Source of the DNA: an uncultured Proteiniphilum sp.
GTDB taxonomy: Bacteria; Bacteroidota; Bacteroidia; Bacteroidales; Dysgonomonadaceae
Direction of reading: 5' to 3'
Assembly (NCBI RefSeq): GCF_937873925.1
Contig: NZ_CALNAT010000047.1
Coordinates: 1 to 56,356 of the forward strand
Length of the DNA stretch: 56,356 nucleotides
Below, one piece after another: positions 44,056 to 54,082 of this stretch. The notes beneath the pieces were generated by a model, which was not told the DNA's origin, searched no databases, and was given only the letters and a program-made list of their open reading frames with translations. A program made the translations under genes and the position numbers. The first letter of the stretch is position 1. Each line of letters begins with the position of its first letter.

Positions 44056-46569
44056 ATGCGATTAAAAGACCGCTATTGGATACTTTATCTGGGTATATTG
44101 GCTGTAATGTCTCTACCTGTTACTGCTTTTGCCAGTGCTCCTTTCATAGAAGGTTTTAATAATATTACATTGGAAATGTCGTTGAAACCTTTTAAGAAAA
44201 ATGATCAGGAATATATCCGGGATGTCTGCCGGAAGGCATTTCGTCAATGGCAGCCTTTACTTCAACATGCCGATACTGTTTCAGTGATGTTATGGACATC
44301 TGACGGATCCGAAATTCTTGATTATTCCGGTGATATGAACCAGGAACTGGAATGGGCAAAATACATCGGTAACCCGAATGCTCCCCACCCGGTAAATTCC
44401 GGCCCGCGATCACTCACATTGCACGACAGGGCTTATACCTATATTGAGCAGCCGCCCGTGTTTACATATGGTGATCTGAAGTTTATTGTCCGGACCATCA
44501 GGGAAGAGGGAGTGAAATTGACGGGGAAACCCATCCGGGTGGGAGCTACTTTTGATCCCGGACCGGAGTTTGCTGTTTCCTCTTTCAAGTATGAGCGCCA
44601 CCCCGAAGTGTGTATGGCCAATACCATGGGTACCAAATCATTTGTAGTTTGTTATGCCACATTGAATGCTGATAACTATCCCTATGCAGCTTATCCCGAA
44701 GGAATCCCTCAGGGGACACTCTTCGGCACCTTCCTGGGTAAACAAAGCACTGCCTTTCTGGGTGATCTGGGCTTCGATTATTTATGGCTCTCTAACGGAT
44801 TCGGTTTTGGGATGGAGACCTGGAATACCATAGGTGCTATTTTCGACGGACAGGTTTTCCATGGCGAGAAAATGGAGGATATCAGAAGTAAGATATTGTT
44901 GTTCTGGACATCGTTCCGGGAAGGTTGTCCGGATTTCAGGGTGGAAACCAGGGGTACCAACCTTTCGACCGGGATTGACCTGGCAAGGGATGGGGTGGAC
45001 CTGAAAAGTATCTACGAAGGGAATTTTAATATTCTGCCGCCTCCCAACTCCCCATGGGCTGCGTTGGATGGAGATTTCGGCCTTGAACTCACGGGATTTA
45101 TGTCCCGAATGGCGGAACTGCCGGATGATCGCTATCTTTTCCGCTTTTACACCCACGACCCATGGTGGGCAAATAGTCCCTGGCTTGATCGTTATGGACG
45201 TGAATCGCACGATATCTATATGCCCATGTCGGTCAGCCGCATTGACAGTAAAGGCAAAGTGAAACTTCCGACCCACCTTAATTTCCTGTCTATTGACGAC
45301 TCTTATGGCAATATGCCCGATCAGGTTCCCAATGAAGTAATCCCGCATATCTTACAAGCTCGTAAAAATTCTCCGGATGCTGCCGGACCGGTTGTCTGGG
45401 TATACCCCTTTGATGAATATCATCGTTATGCCTTTAAAGAATCCGAACGTCTGGAAGAAATTTTCTATGGAGACTGGTTCATTCGTCAGGCAATTAATGA
45501 GGGGTTTCCCGTAAATACAGTCGTTTCCACCACAAACCTCACCACACTCATGAAGCAGGGAAACAAGGTGCTCGATGCTTCAGTACTGGTAACGATAGTA
45601 CCTGATGCGGGTTCCGACATGGAAAAACAGTTGATGGATTTTATCAAAAAAGGTGGCAAGGTTATGCTTTATGGGCCGGCCGGCCACGCAAGCAATGAAT
45701 TCCTCGATTTTATGAATATCCGGCTGGTAGAAGCATTATCAGGTACTTTCAATCTGGAAATATCCGTAAAAACAGACCATGTACAACTGGCGGGTCAGAT
45801 CCGGCATGATGCGCGCATGTCGGGTGGCGGAGTCGAAACAGTTCTCGATAAACCGGGAAAAGATACAAAGGTATTGGCATCCGTAGTGCAGGACAACCAA
45901 CGGCGTGATGTGGTTGTATTACGGGAAGACCCTGCATGGAACGGAGGTTCAGTCTGTTATGTGAGAGGGACTAATTCGGCTACTTACACCGGAAGTATGT
46001 TGCTCTCAAATGACGATCCGGACGAATGGTTCATCGGCGGTTCTTTGATGCGTTATGCTTTGTCGGAACTGGGTTATGCCATTTTTTTCAGTAAAGATGA
46101 AGCAGCATTAAGAAACCCTGTCAACTGTATATCACGGCAGGGTAACGGTTTCTATTTTGCCGGTTATGTACCGAACCAAACCGTAGAACAACAGTTCCGG
46201 TTTCCCCAGGGTGTACCTGTTTTTACCGGAACCGAGACCAGGTTGAAGAATGGTTTTTCAACCTATCGCTTCCCTAAATCATGGAACAAGGAATGCCGTG
46301 TTTTTGTGGAGCAGGATGATGGAATTGTTGCTTGCCGTGAGATGGCGCCGGTTGAATTCAATGTTAGCCGGAAGATTGGCATAACCGGGCTGAACAATGC
46401 AACGGTAAGGGTCTATCCTGAAAATGACGGTAAATACTATAAAGCGATGCCCCAAAACAATCATTATCCTGCGGAAGAGATCATCCTTGAATCGAAAAAA
46501 GGAAACGATTTTGAGGGTAATTATTACGAATATAAAAATATAACCGGTGAGTTGGTAATCACATGGTAA
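44056..46569 (+). CDS. Large exported protein, possible unclassified glycoside hydrolase
   Basis: An 837-residue protein starting at ATG 44056 with a signal peptide (LAVMSLPVTAFA). An earlier TTG at 44044 is less likely. The N-terminal half has the rhythm of a TIM barrel (ITLEMSLKPF, VSVMLWTSDG, VGATFDPGPEF, FDYLWLSNGFGFGMETW, FRVETRGTNLSTG, YLFRFYTHDPWW). The part after about residue 460 resembles the glutamine-amidotransferase-like 'trimerisation' domain of beta-galactosidases (VNTVVSTTNLTTLM, VLVTIVPDAGSDMEKQLMDFIKKGGKVMLYGPAG). I cannot place it in a known GH family. Glu residues in GMETW and RVETRG are candidate catalytic acids. Its place in the locus suggests a role on an oligosaccharide. 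Confidence 0.7.
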   Translation: MRLKDRYWILYLGILAVMSLPVTAFASAPFIEGFNNITLEMSLKPFKKNDQEYIRDVCRKAFRQWQPLLQHADTVSVMLWTSDGSEILDYSGDMNQELEWAKYIGNPNAPHPVNSGPRSLTLHDRAYTYIEQPPVFTYGDLKFIVRTIREEGVKLTGKPIRVGATFDPGPEFAVSSFKYERHPEVCMANTMGTKSFVVCYATLNADNYPYAAYPEGIPQGTLFGTFLGKQSTAFLGDLGFDYLWLSNGFGFGMETWNTIGAIFDGQVFHGEKMEDIRSKILLFWTSFREGCPDFRVETRGTNLSTGIDLARDGVDLKSIYEGNFNILPPPNSPWAALDGDFGLELTGFMSRMAELPDDRYLFRFYTHDPWWANSPWLDRYGRESHDIYMPMSVSRIDSKGKVKLPTHLNFLSIDDSYGNMPDQVPNEVIPHILQARKNSPDAAGPVVWVYPFDEYHRYAFKESERLEEIFYGDWFIRQAINEGFPVNTVVSTTNLTTLMKQGNKVLDASVLVTIVPDAGSDMEKQLMDFIKKGGKVMLYGPAGHASNEFLDFMNIRLVEALSGTFNLEISVKTDHVQLAGQIRHDARMSGGGVETVLDKPGKDTKVLASVVQDNQRRDVVVLREDPAWNGGSVCYVRGTNSATYTGSMLLSNDDPDEWFIGGSLMRYALSELGYAIFFSKDEAALRNPVNCISRQGNGFYFAGYVPNQTVEQQFRFPQGVPVFTGTETRLKNGFSTYRFPKSWNKECRVFVEQDDGIVACREMAPVEFNVSRKIGITGLNNATVRVYPENDGKYYKAMPQNNHYPAEEIILESKKGNDFEGNYYEYKNITGELVITW

Positions 46570-46608
46570 GAAACAAGCATGATAATCAAGTGCATATCAA
46601 AATAACAT

Positions 46609-47850
46609 ATGAACAAGAAAGAGCAGACATATATACCATGGTTAGTGGTCGGGTTGTTGTTTATTGTGACAGCGCTGAGTTTTCTTGACCGGCAGGTTCT
46701 CTCAATGTCCATCATCAGGATTAAAGAAGATATCCCAATCTCCGACAGCGATTATAGCTGGATCACTAACGGGTTTATTGTCGGATATGCCCTGATGTTT
46801 ACCCTGGGTGGGGTATTTATCGATAAGTTCGGGACAAAACTGGGGCTTGCTCTATCGTTGGCTATATGGACCATCGCCTCGGGTTTGCATAGCATCGCCA
46901 CTTCAGTTTCTGCATTCGTTATCTTCCGGTTTATCCTGGGAATAGGTGAGGGAGCTTGTTTCCCGGGTGTTATCAAAAGTGTGATCGAGTGGATACCTGT
47001 GCAGAAGAGATCACTGGCGACCGGTATAGCCATAGGTGGTTCAGCCATTGGAGCTGTCATTGCACCCTTGATGGTCATTTATTTGCTCGATAGTATCGGT
47101 TGGCGGTCCTTATTTCTTGTTACGCCTGTCATCAGTTTTATCTGGATCGGCTTCTGGTTGTTTTTTAACAACAAAAAGAATAGTGCCTATAAAGTGCGGG
47201 GAATTCCATTATCCGGAAGCCAACCGGAAAAAAAATACTCATTTAAAGCAGTGCTGAAGAATAAAAATGCATGGATTTTTATCTTTATGCGGATATTATT
47301 CGACCCGATTTTTTATTTTCTCATGTTCTGGATACCTAAATTTATGAATGAGAGCCGCGATATATCATTGGAGTTGATAGGTAAACTCTTCTGGATACCT
47401 TTTCTTGTTTTGGGTATTTCCAATATACTGGGCGGATATATTTCTGATAAATTGTTCTTCAAAACACAAAGCATCGATAAAGCAAGAAAAATATTGATGG
47501 GCGTAGCGGCATTGTTGACGCTTTCCGTTCTCTTTGTGCCGGGTATTGATTCTGCATATGCTGTAATTGCCCTGATTTCCCTTTTTTTCTTTGCTCATGG
47601 GATATGGATCACCAACTACTCAACAGCAATAGGCGATGTTTTCGGTATGAAGGCTACATCTACCATGTTCGGATTGACCGGTACATTTGGTGCAATTTCG
47701 GCTTTTTTTGCGAATCGCGGGATTGCCCATATTGTTACTAACTATTCCTACGATCCGCTTTGGTTATGGGCAGGTTTGATGTATCCGTTCGCCTTCGTGA
47801 TTCTGATGGTCTTTATTCCGAAAATAAAGAAACTGGATGCTTTTGCATAA
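46609..47850 (+). CDS. MFS transporter, hexuronate/ACS-family-like
   Basis: A 413-residue 12-helix inner-membrane transporter. SFLDRQVLSMSIIRIKEDI and FIDKFGTKLGLALSLAIW fit the anion:cation symporter (ExuT/GudP-like) branch, as does RFILGIGEGACFPGVIKSVIEW. Other family members carry hexuronates or similar sugar acids, but many in such loci carry neutral sugars. It lies between the unknown exported protein and the isomerase-family gene and is likely to import a product of their action. Confidence 0.86.
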   Translation: MNKKEQTYIPWLVVGLLFIVTALSFLDRQVLSMSIIRIKEDIPISDSDYSWITNGFIVGYALMFTLGGVFIDKFGTKLGLALSLAIWTIASGLHSIATSVSAFVIFRFILGIGEGACFPGVIKSVIEWIPVQKRSLATGIAIGGSAIGAVIAPLMVIYLLDSIGWRSLFLVTPVISFIWIGFWLFFNNKKNSAYKVRGIPLSGSQPEKKYSFKAVLKNKNAWIFIFMRILFDPIFYFLMFWIPKFMNESRDISLELIGKLFWIPFLVLGISNILGGYISDKLFFKTQSIDKARKILMGVAALLTLSVLFVPGIDSAYAVIALISLFFFAHGIWITNYSTAIGDVFGMKATSTMFGLTGTFGAISAFFANRGIAHIVTNYSYDPLWLWAGLMYPFAFVILMVFIPKIKKLDAFA

Positions 47851-47885
47851 AAAACAGATAATATATAAGTGTTAAATTGATTGTC

Positions 47886-49361
47886 ATGAGAAATGTTATA
47901 AAAATAGATTATGCCTCGCAGGCGGCAAGTAAAAATCCGAGAGTCGGAGTAGTAGGCGTTGGCCATCATACCTACTGGGGACAGTTTCCGGGTTTGTTGG
48001 ATGAAATGTATAAAAAGCTGGACATCTTCGTTGAAAAATTACCGGATTATGTGGATGTATTTGATTTCGGTTTGATTGATGATGCTGAAAAAGCGTATAA
48101 AGCAGTCAATACCATGACCACGGCGAATCTTGATTTGCTTTTTTGTGATATGGTAACTTACGCCACTTCCGGCACTTTCGCAGTAATTATGAGAAATCTG
48201 AATATCCCTATTGTGCTGGTAGCATTACAACCTTTGCAGGGGCTTGATTATACCAAAGCTTCCACTTTCATGCAATTGATGAATGACGATGTTTGTTCAC
48301 TTCCGGAATTTACCGGAGTGGCGATGCGGCTGGGGAAACCCATTCCTGAAACAATAATAGGTACCTTGCATGATGATCCGGAGGTAGAGGCCCAAATCAA
48401 TGAATATTGCCGGATCGCCAAAGTGTTGCATGGGTTGAAACATGCCCATTTCGGGCACATTGGCCATTCATTGAATGCCATGCTCGACATGCACTTTGAC
48501 CCGACGATGTTTACTACCTTCTTTGGATGTCATATTAAAGCTTGTGAAGCAAATGAAATTGTGAAGGAATACAATGACGTGACCGCTGAAGAAATTGAAA
48601 AGGCCCAAAAACAGATTTTGGCTTTCTTCGACACACCGGATCCTGTATCTGATCCAATCTCAATGAAACTCAGGGATGAAGACCTGTATGTGGCTGCGAG
48701 AGTATATATAGCATTGGAACATTTTATTACAAAAAGCAGATTGAGCGGATTGGCCTATTATTACGACGGATCTGTTGATAGCCTGGAGCGTCAGATAATG
48801 AGCAACCTCATAGTCGGTAACTCATTGCTGACAGCCCGGAATATTCCTATGTGCGGGGAATCCGACGTAAAAACTCTGATCGCCTTGTTTATCATGGACA
48901 GAATGGGGATTGGCGGAAGCTTTGCTGAATTACACCCTGTCGACTTCGAGGGGGAATTCATCCTGGTAGGGCACGACGGCCCCCATAATATTTCAATAGC
49001 CGAAGGAAAACCAGTCATCCGAAGTCTGAAGAAATACCATGGAAAACCCGGTTCGGGTGCAGGTGTGGAGTTTAAAATCAAAACCGGTCCCATCACCATG
49101 CTGAGCATCAATTCAACGTATGATGGGAAATTCAAATTTGTCATCGCGGAAGGAGAATCCGTCGATGGTCCCATACCCCCGACAGGGAATACCAATACCC
49201 GCGGAAAATTCAAACCCGACATTCGGACTTTCCTGACTAACTGGGTTAAAGAGGGACCGACACATCATTTTTCCCTTGGGATTGGACACCATGCCAGAAC
49301 CCTGAAAAAAATAGCCAATTATCTTGGACTGGAAGCTGTAATAGTAACCGACAAACAATAA
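47886..49361 (+). CDS. L-arabinose isomerase-family protein
   Basis: A 491-residue protein of the L-fucose/L-arabinose isomerase fold. All four metal ligands of AraA are conserved in position: Glu in CGESDVKT, Glu in SFAELHPVDF, His in ILVGHDGPHN and His in the C-terminal THHFSLGIGHHA. Overall similarity to AraA is weak (N-terminus RVGVVGVGHHTYWGQFPGL). It may isomerise an aldose or ketose other than arabinose, perhaps a sugar freed by this locus. ATG 47886 is preferred to TTG 47877. A symporter gene follows. Confidence 0.82.
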   Translation: MRNVIKIDYASQAASKNPRVGVVGVGHHTYWGQFPGLLDEMYKKLDIFVEKLPDYVDVFDFGLIDDAEKAYKAVNTMTTANLDLLFCDMVTYATSGTFAVIMRNLNIPIVLVALQPLQGLDYTKASTFMQLMNDDVCSLPEFTGVAMRLGKPIPETIIGTLHDDPEVEAQINEYCRIAKVLHGLKHAHFGHIGHSLNAMLDMHFDPTMFTTFFGCHIKACEANEIVKEYNDVTAEEIEKAQKQILAFFDTPDPVSDPISMKLRDEDLYVAARVYIALEHFITKSRLSGLAYYYDGSVDSLERQIMSNLIVGNSLLTARNIPMCGESDVKTLIALFIMDRMGIGGSFAELHPVDFEGEFILVGHDGPHNISIAEGKPVIRSLKKYHGKPGSGAGVEFKIKTGPITMLSINSTYDGKFKFVIAEGESVDGPIPPTGNTNTRGKFKPDIRTFLTNWVKEGPTHHFSLGIGHHARTLKKIANYLGLEAVIVTDKQ

Positions 49362-49392
49362 TACACAACTCAAATTTGAAAATACTTCCCGA

Positions 49393-51246
49393 ATGATGAA
49401 CAAAACATTGTTGTCAACGCTTGATATTGCAATTATCGTTATTTACCTTGGATTATTAATTTTCATTGGCTTTTATCTTAAACGAAGGGCTTCCAGAAAC
49501 CTGGAGTCTTATCTGCTTGGAGGAAAATCTATTCCCTGGTATATGCTTGGTTTGTCAAACGCTTCCGGGATGTTTGATATTTCCGGTACCGTTTGGCTGG
49601 TAGCTATCACGGTTATTTACGGATTGAAAAGTATATATATCCCCTGGCTCTGGCCGGTGTTTAACCAGATTTTCCTGATGGTTTACCTGTCAGCATGGTT
49701 ACGCCGATCCGGGGTAACAACCGGTGCGGAATGGATCGGATTTCGTTTCGGTAATGACAAGGGAGCGGTAACTTCGCACTGGATTATTGTGGTCTTTGCT
49801 ATTCTCGTTTGTTTAAGCATGCTTGCCTATGGTTTTATAGGTATTGGGAAATTTATAGAAATATTTCTCCCCTTGAAAACCATATTTCCGTCATTAAGTT
49901 TTATTCCTGATGCATATGTTCCGCATGTCTGGGGTATTGTTTTTACTTTGTTTGCCGCTTTTTACGCTTTGATGGGGGGAATGATGAGTATTGTTTGGGC
50001 TGACGTGGCACAATATGCCATCATGACATTGGCTGCAATAGCGGTAGCTGTTATTGCTATGGTACACCTGGATATCATCGAATTCTCATCCTTGGTTCCG
50101 GAGGGTTGGTTCTCACCGGCATTTGGTAACCATCTTGCACTGGATTGGAGTGGCAAACTATCCGAATTCAACTCAAAGATTCAAACCGACGGGTATCAGT
50201 TGTTTTCTTTTTTCTTTGGGATGGTACTTATGAAAGGAATATTGGCCAGTATGGCTGGGCCGGCACCTACCTATGATATGCAGAAAATTCTTTCCACTAA
50301 ATCTCCCCGCGAAGCATCATTAATGAGTGGATTTGTGTCCGTTATTTTACTTCCTGTGCGTTATTTTATGATCGCGGGGTTTGCAGTGATCGGACTGATC
50401 ATCTTTGATCAGATCAAAGGGCAGATTACAGTGAACGGAGTAGTTGATTTTGAGTTGGTTCTTCCTGCAGTAATTGCCCATGAATGGATTCCTGCAGGAT
50501 TGGTAGGGATAACTCTTGCCGGACTTCTGGCTGCCTTCATGTCTACATTTGCAGGCACCTTGAATGCTGCACAGGCATATTTAGTCAATGATATATACAT
50601 TAAGTATTTAAAACCAGATGCTACCTCTAAACAATCCAATCGAACAAGTATCATTGTAGGCGTGGTTGTTGTAATAATCAGCATTCTTTTCGGGGTAGTT
50701 GCCGAGAATGTAAACAGTATATTGCAATGGGTAACAGGCGCGTTATATGGGAGTTATATTGCTGCCAATATTTTAAAATGGCACTGGTGGAGATTTAACA
50801 GCAATGGATTCGCATGGGGAATGATTGGAGGATTGATTCCGGCGCTTATATTGCCTTATGTGCCGGTTGTGAATACCATTCTGCCTTTATATTATTTCCC
50901 TGTTATCCTGGTATTTTCAGTCATCGGCTGCATTTGGGGAACCTACGCTGCTCCTGCAACAGATACAGCAGTACTGAAACAGTTTTATGCAAAGACACGT
51001 CCGTGGGGATTCTGGAAACCAGTACATGATATGGTCGTGGCAGAACAGCCTGATTTCCAGAAGAACAAAGCTTTTGGCAGGGATATGCTCAATGTAACCG
51101 TGGGTATTATCTGGCAAACAGCATTAGTCGCTGCGCCCATTTATCTGGTAGTGAAACAGGTTAGCTCTTTCGTTATTGCACTGGTAATTGTCGGTATAGG
51201 TTCTGTGGTACTCAAGAAAAACTGGTACGATAAACTTGAGGAGTAG
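49393..51246 (+). CDS. Sodium:solute symporter (SSS family)
   Basis: A 617-residue inner-membrane transporter with about 13-15 helices. The family pattern is clear: YLLGGKSIPWYMLGLSNASGMFDISG at the start, MLAYGFIGIGKF, FAAFYALMGGMMSIVWADVAQ and GLLAAFMSTFAGTLNAAQAYLVNDI. It uses the sodium gradient to bring in a sugar or sugar acid. It is the last gene of the glycan locus. A similar symporter sits beside the mannosylglucose phosphorylase in B. fragilis, as I recall. Confidence 0.9.
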   Translation: MMNKTLLSTLDIAIIVIYLGLLIFIGFYLKRRASRNLESYLLGGKSIPWYMLGLSNASGMFDISGTVWLVAITVIYGLKSIYIPWLWPVFNQIFLMVYLSAWLRRSGVTTGAEWIGFRFGNDKGAVTSHWIIVVFAILVCLSMLAYGFIGIGKFIEIFLPLKTIFPSLSFIPDAYVPHVWGIVFTLFAAFYALMGGMMSIVWADVAQYAIMTLAAIAVAVIAMVHLDIIEFSSLVPEGWFSPAFGNHLALDWSGKLSEFNSKIQTDGYQLFSFFFGMVLMKGILASMAGPAPTYDMQKILSTKSPREASLMSGFVSVILLPVRYFMIAGFAVIGLIIFDQIKGQITVNGVVDFELVLPAVIAHEWIPAGLVGITLAGLLAAFMSTFAGTLNAAQAYLVNDIYIKYLKPDATSKQSNRTSIIVGVVVVIISILFGVVAENVNSILQWVTGALYGSYIAANILKWHWWRFNSNGFAWGMIGGLIPALILPYVPVVNTILPLYYFPVILVFSVIGCIWGTYAAPATDTAVLKQFYAKTRPWGFWKPVHDMVVAEQPDFQKNKAFGRDMLNVTVGIIWQTALVAAPIYLVVKQVSSFVIALVIVGIGSVVLKKNWYDKLEE

Positions 51247-51365
51247 AAATAATACCTTATCCTTAAATAATATTAAATTAGAGCGAAAAGGCATGAAAAT
51301 ATTATAGAATGAAAGTTTAAATGGATTTTTTTTATTTATTTGCAACTATTAAAAATCCAGTTAAG

Positions 51366-53273
51366 ATGAGTAGTTATTCGATCAAATCCTTGGAACAATA
51401 CTTTAAGGTATACCGGAAGTCGATCCGGAAGCCCAAGAAATTCTGGGCGAAGATAGCCGAGAATAATTTTACCTGGTACCGCAAATGGGACAAAGTGGTG
51501 GAATTTGATATGGAACAGGCGGAATTCACCTGGTTCAAAAATGGCAAACTCAATATTACCAAAAATTGTATCGACCGGCATTTAGCGAACCAGGGCGATC
51601 AGAATGCCATTATTTTTGAGCCCAACGATCCGGAAGAGCCGCCCCGCTATTATACCTACAGCCAACTTTATGCCGAGGTGTCCAGGATGGCCAATGTGCT
51701 TCGGGAACAGGGAATTCAAAAAGGCGACAGGGTATGTATTTACCTGCCTATGATCCCTGAACTGGCTTTCAGTGTGCTGGCCTGCGCACGTATCGGCGCG
51801 ATTCATTCCGTGGTGTTTGCCGGCTTTTCTTCCAACGCATTGGCTACACGTATTAACGATTGCACCTGCAAGCTCGTTATTACTGCGGATGGTGGGTTCC
51901 GTGGAGCCAAGACTATCGACCTGAAACGTATCGTAGACGAGGCGCTTGTTAAATCCCCGACGATAGAAAGAGTGCTGGTGGTAAAGCGCACGGGTCAGGA
52001 GATAGATATGGAAGAAGGACGGGATCTCTGGCTGCAGCCTCTCCTGGATGAAGCGCCTGCTACCAGCAAGGCAGAGGTAATGGATGCCGAAGACCCGCTG
52101 TTCATTCTCTACACTTCCGGTTCTACGGGAAAACCGAAGGGGATGTTGCATACCACGGCAGGGTATATGGTCTACACTGCATACACCTTTAAAAATATAT
52201 TCAATTATATGCCGGGCGATATCTATTGGTGTACGGCCGACATCGGATGGATTACCGGACACTCTTATACTATTTACGGCCCGTTGCTCAACGGAGCCAC
52301 CACCGTCATTTTCGAGGGGATTCCTTCTTATCCCACCCATAGCCGTTTCTGGGAGGTGATCCAAAAACACCGGGTGAATCAGTTCTATACGGCGCCCACC
52401 GCGATCCGTTCCCTGGCAAAAGAAAAAATTGAATATGTACGGGATTTCCGGCTGGAATCGCTCAAGGTGATCGGGTCGGTCGGCGAGCCCATCAACGAGG
52501 AAGCCTGGCACTGGTATAACGACCACGTAGGCAACAAGCGATGTCCGCTGGTGGATACCTGGTGGCAGACTGAGACAGGCGGGATACTGATATCGGCCAT
52601 CCCTTTTGTTACGCCGACCAAGCCCACATACGCTTCTCTGCCCTTTCCCGGGATCAAGCCGGTGTTGATGGATGAGTTGCGGAATGAGATCGAAGGCAAT
52701 CAACAAATAGGCAACCTTTGTATCGAATATCCCTGGCCGGGCATTGCAAGGACTATCTGGGGAGATCATCAGCGTTATATCGATACCTACTTCAAAACAT
52801 TTCCCGGTAAATATTTCTCGGGAGATGGCGCCCTGCGTGATGAAGTAGGCTACTATCGTATTACCGGGAGGGTAGACGATGTGATTATCGTCTCGGGACA
52901 CAACCTGGGAACCGCGCCTATCGAAGATGTGATCAACGAGCATCAGACGGTAGCAGAGAGCGCTATTGTTGGATATCCGCACGATATCAAGGGAAACGCT
53001 TTGTACGGGTTCGTGGTGCTGAAAGAGACCGGTTTGTGGCGTGACCGGCAGAATCTCGCAAAAGAGATCAATCAACTGATCTCCGACCAGATCGGTGCCA
53101 TTGCCAAGTTAGACAAGATCCAATTCGTAACAGGATTGCCCAAGACCCGTTCCGGGAAGATCATGCGGCGTATCCTCCGTAAAATCGCCGAAGGAGAGCA
53201 GTCCGACTTTGGAGATATCACCACGTTGGTCAATCCCGAAATCGTAGAGGAGATCAGCCGGGAGAGAATATAG
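51366..53273 (+). CDS. acs: Acetyl-CoA synthetase
   Basis: A 635-residue acyl-CoA synthetase (AMP-forming) that activates acetate. The AMP-binding P-loop is ILYTSGSTGKPKGMLHT, followed by the Acs-type VDTWWQTETGG and the hinge region YYRITGRVDDVIIVSGHNLGTAPIED. The C-terminal catalytic and acetylation lysine is in LPKTRSGKIMRR. Length agrees with bacterial Acs. ATG 51366 starts MSSYSIKSLEQYFK; the upstream 51321 adds an unrelated hydrophobic stretch. Propionate use cannot be excluded. It lies 119 bases after the symporter and may be a separate unit. Confidence 0.93.
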   Translation: MSSYSIKSLEQYFKVYRKSIRKPKKFWAKIAENNFTWYRKWDKVVEFDMEQAEFTWFKNGKLNITKNCIDRHLANQGDQNAIIFEPNDPEEPPRYYTYSQLYAEVSRMANVLREQGIQKGDRVCIYLPMIPELAFSVLACARIGAIHSVVFAGFSSNALATRINDCTCKLVITADGGFRGAKTIDLKRIVDEALVKSPTIERVLVVKRTGQEIDMEEGRDLWLQPLLDEAPATSKAEVMDAEDPLFILYTSGSTGKPKGMLHTTAGYMVYTAYTFKNIFNYMPGDIYWCTADIGWITGHSYTIYGPLLNGATTVIFEGIPSYPTHSRFWEVIQKHRVNQFYTAPTAIRSLAKEKIEYVRDFRLESLKVIGSVGEPINEEAWHWYNDHVGNKRCPLVDTWWQTETGGILISAIPFVTPTKPTYASLPFPGIKPVLMDELRNEIEGNQQIGNLCIEYPWPGIARTIWGDHQRYIDTYFKTFPGKYFSGDGALRDEVGYYRITGRVDDVIIVSGHNLGTAPIEDVINEHQTVAESAIVGYPHDIKGNALYGFVVLKETGLWRDRQNLAKEINQLISDQIGAIAKLDKIQFVTGLPKTRSGKIMRRILRKIAEGEQSDFGDITTLVNPEIVEEISRERI

Positions 53274-53554
53274 CATTTTGTATCTATGTCAATTGGTTCT
53301 TGTTAAGTCTCGAAGTTATTCAGGTATTATAGCCTGAAATATCACTTTCGGTTCAATCTTTTCCCGGTTTATAGCATATATTTTAAACTTTTTAATTTTT
53401 GCTCTCCTCGTTTATACAATAAATTCAGTTTATATTCACAGTCATTAGTATCCCATTAAAATTGGGATGTTATTAAAAATCAAATAAACTTGGCCCATTA
53501 TGCCCAAATCGTTCTTTGTCATTTTGAAATTTAGTTTTGTCAAAGAGGTTGAAG

Positions 53555-54072
53555 ATGAGTTTTATCGGCCAATGGAATAAGGAAGAGGAGACACTGCATA
53601 TCCTCCCGCACTGGAGCTGGGAAGGGCGGGAAGGAGAGGTAACCCCTGTCTTTGTGTATACCAATTCCCCTTCGGCTGAATTATCAATGGAAAGAGTCAG
53701 GGAAAAAGAACGAAAGACCTTTCCGTTCCGCTCGACGGAAGTTATACCGAAGAGGCGCAAAAGAATTTCGAACGGCAGAAACGGTATCGCCTGATGTGGA
53801 TGGGTATCCGGTACGATCCGGGAACAGTGAAAGTAGTGACATGTGATGAGAAAGGAAACGCCATGGCTGAAAAAGAGATCCGTACTGCCGGAAAACCGTA
53901 CGGATTGGTGCTCGAAGCTGATCGCGCCGTAATCAGTGCCGACGGCAAAGATCTGGCATTTATTACGGTATCGGTAACCATCGTCGAGTCGACGGAAAAG
54001 CCCGGTACCAAACCGCTGGAAGCAACGGCCAGCGGTTTGGGGAAGGCGAGTATAAAGATACAGACAAACTAA
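53555..54072 (+). pseudogene. Remnant of a GH2 beta-galactosidase (C-terminal part)
   Basis: From ATG 53555 the frame reads SFIGQWNKEEETLHILPHW, then WEGREGEVTPVFVYTNSPSAEL, the pattern of the beta-sandwich after the GH2 catalytic barrel. At 53684-53685 two bases stand where a codon or more is needed. The reading then continues one frame over: NGKSQGKRTKDLSVPLDG, RYRLMWMGIRYDPGTVKVV, ending at a stop at 54072. The upstream catalytic domain is absent; the 280 bases before it hold only AT-rich sequence and small hairpins. About 170 residues of an original roughly 800-1000 survive. It abuts the sialidase gene, convergent and ten bases away. Confidence 0.85.
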
Positions 54073-54082
54073 TCCGGGCTTC

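Noticed and set aside
51582..53075. A 497-codon open frame on the minus strand, opposite acetyl-CoA synthetase.
   Set aside because: It is a codon-bias shadow of acs; the protein has no domain pattern and acs itself is clearly conserved.
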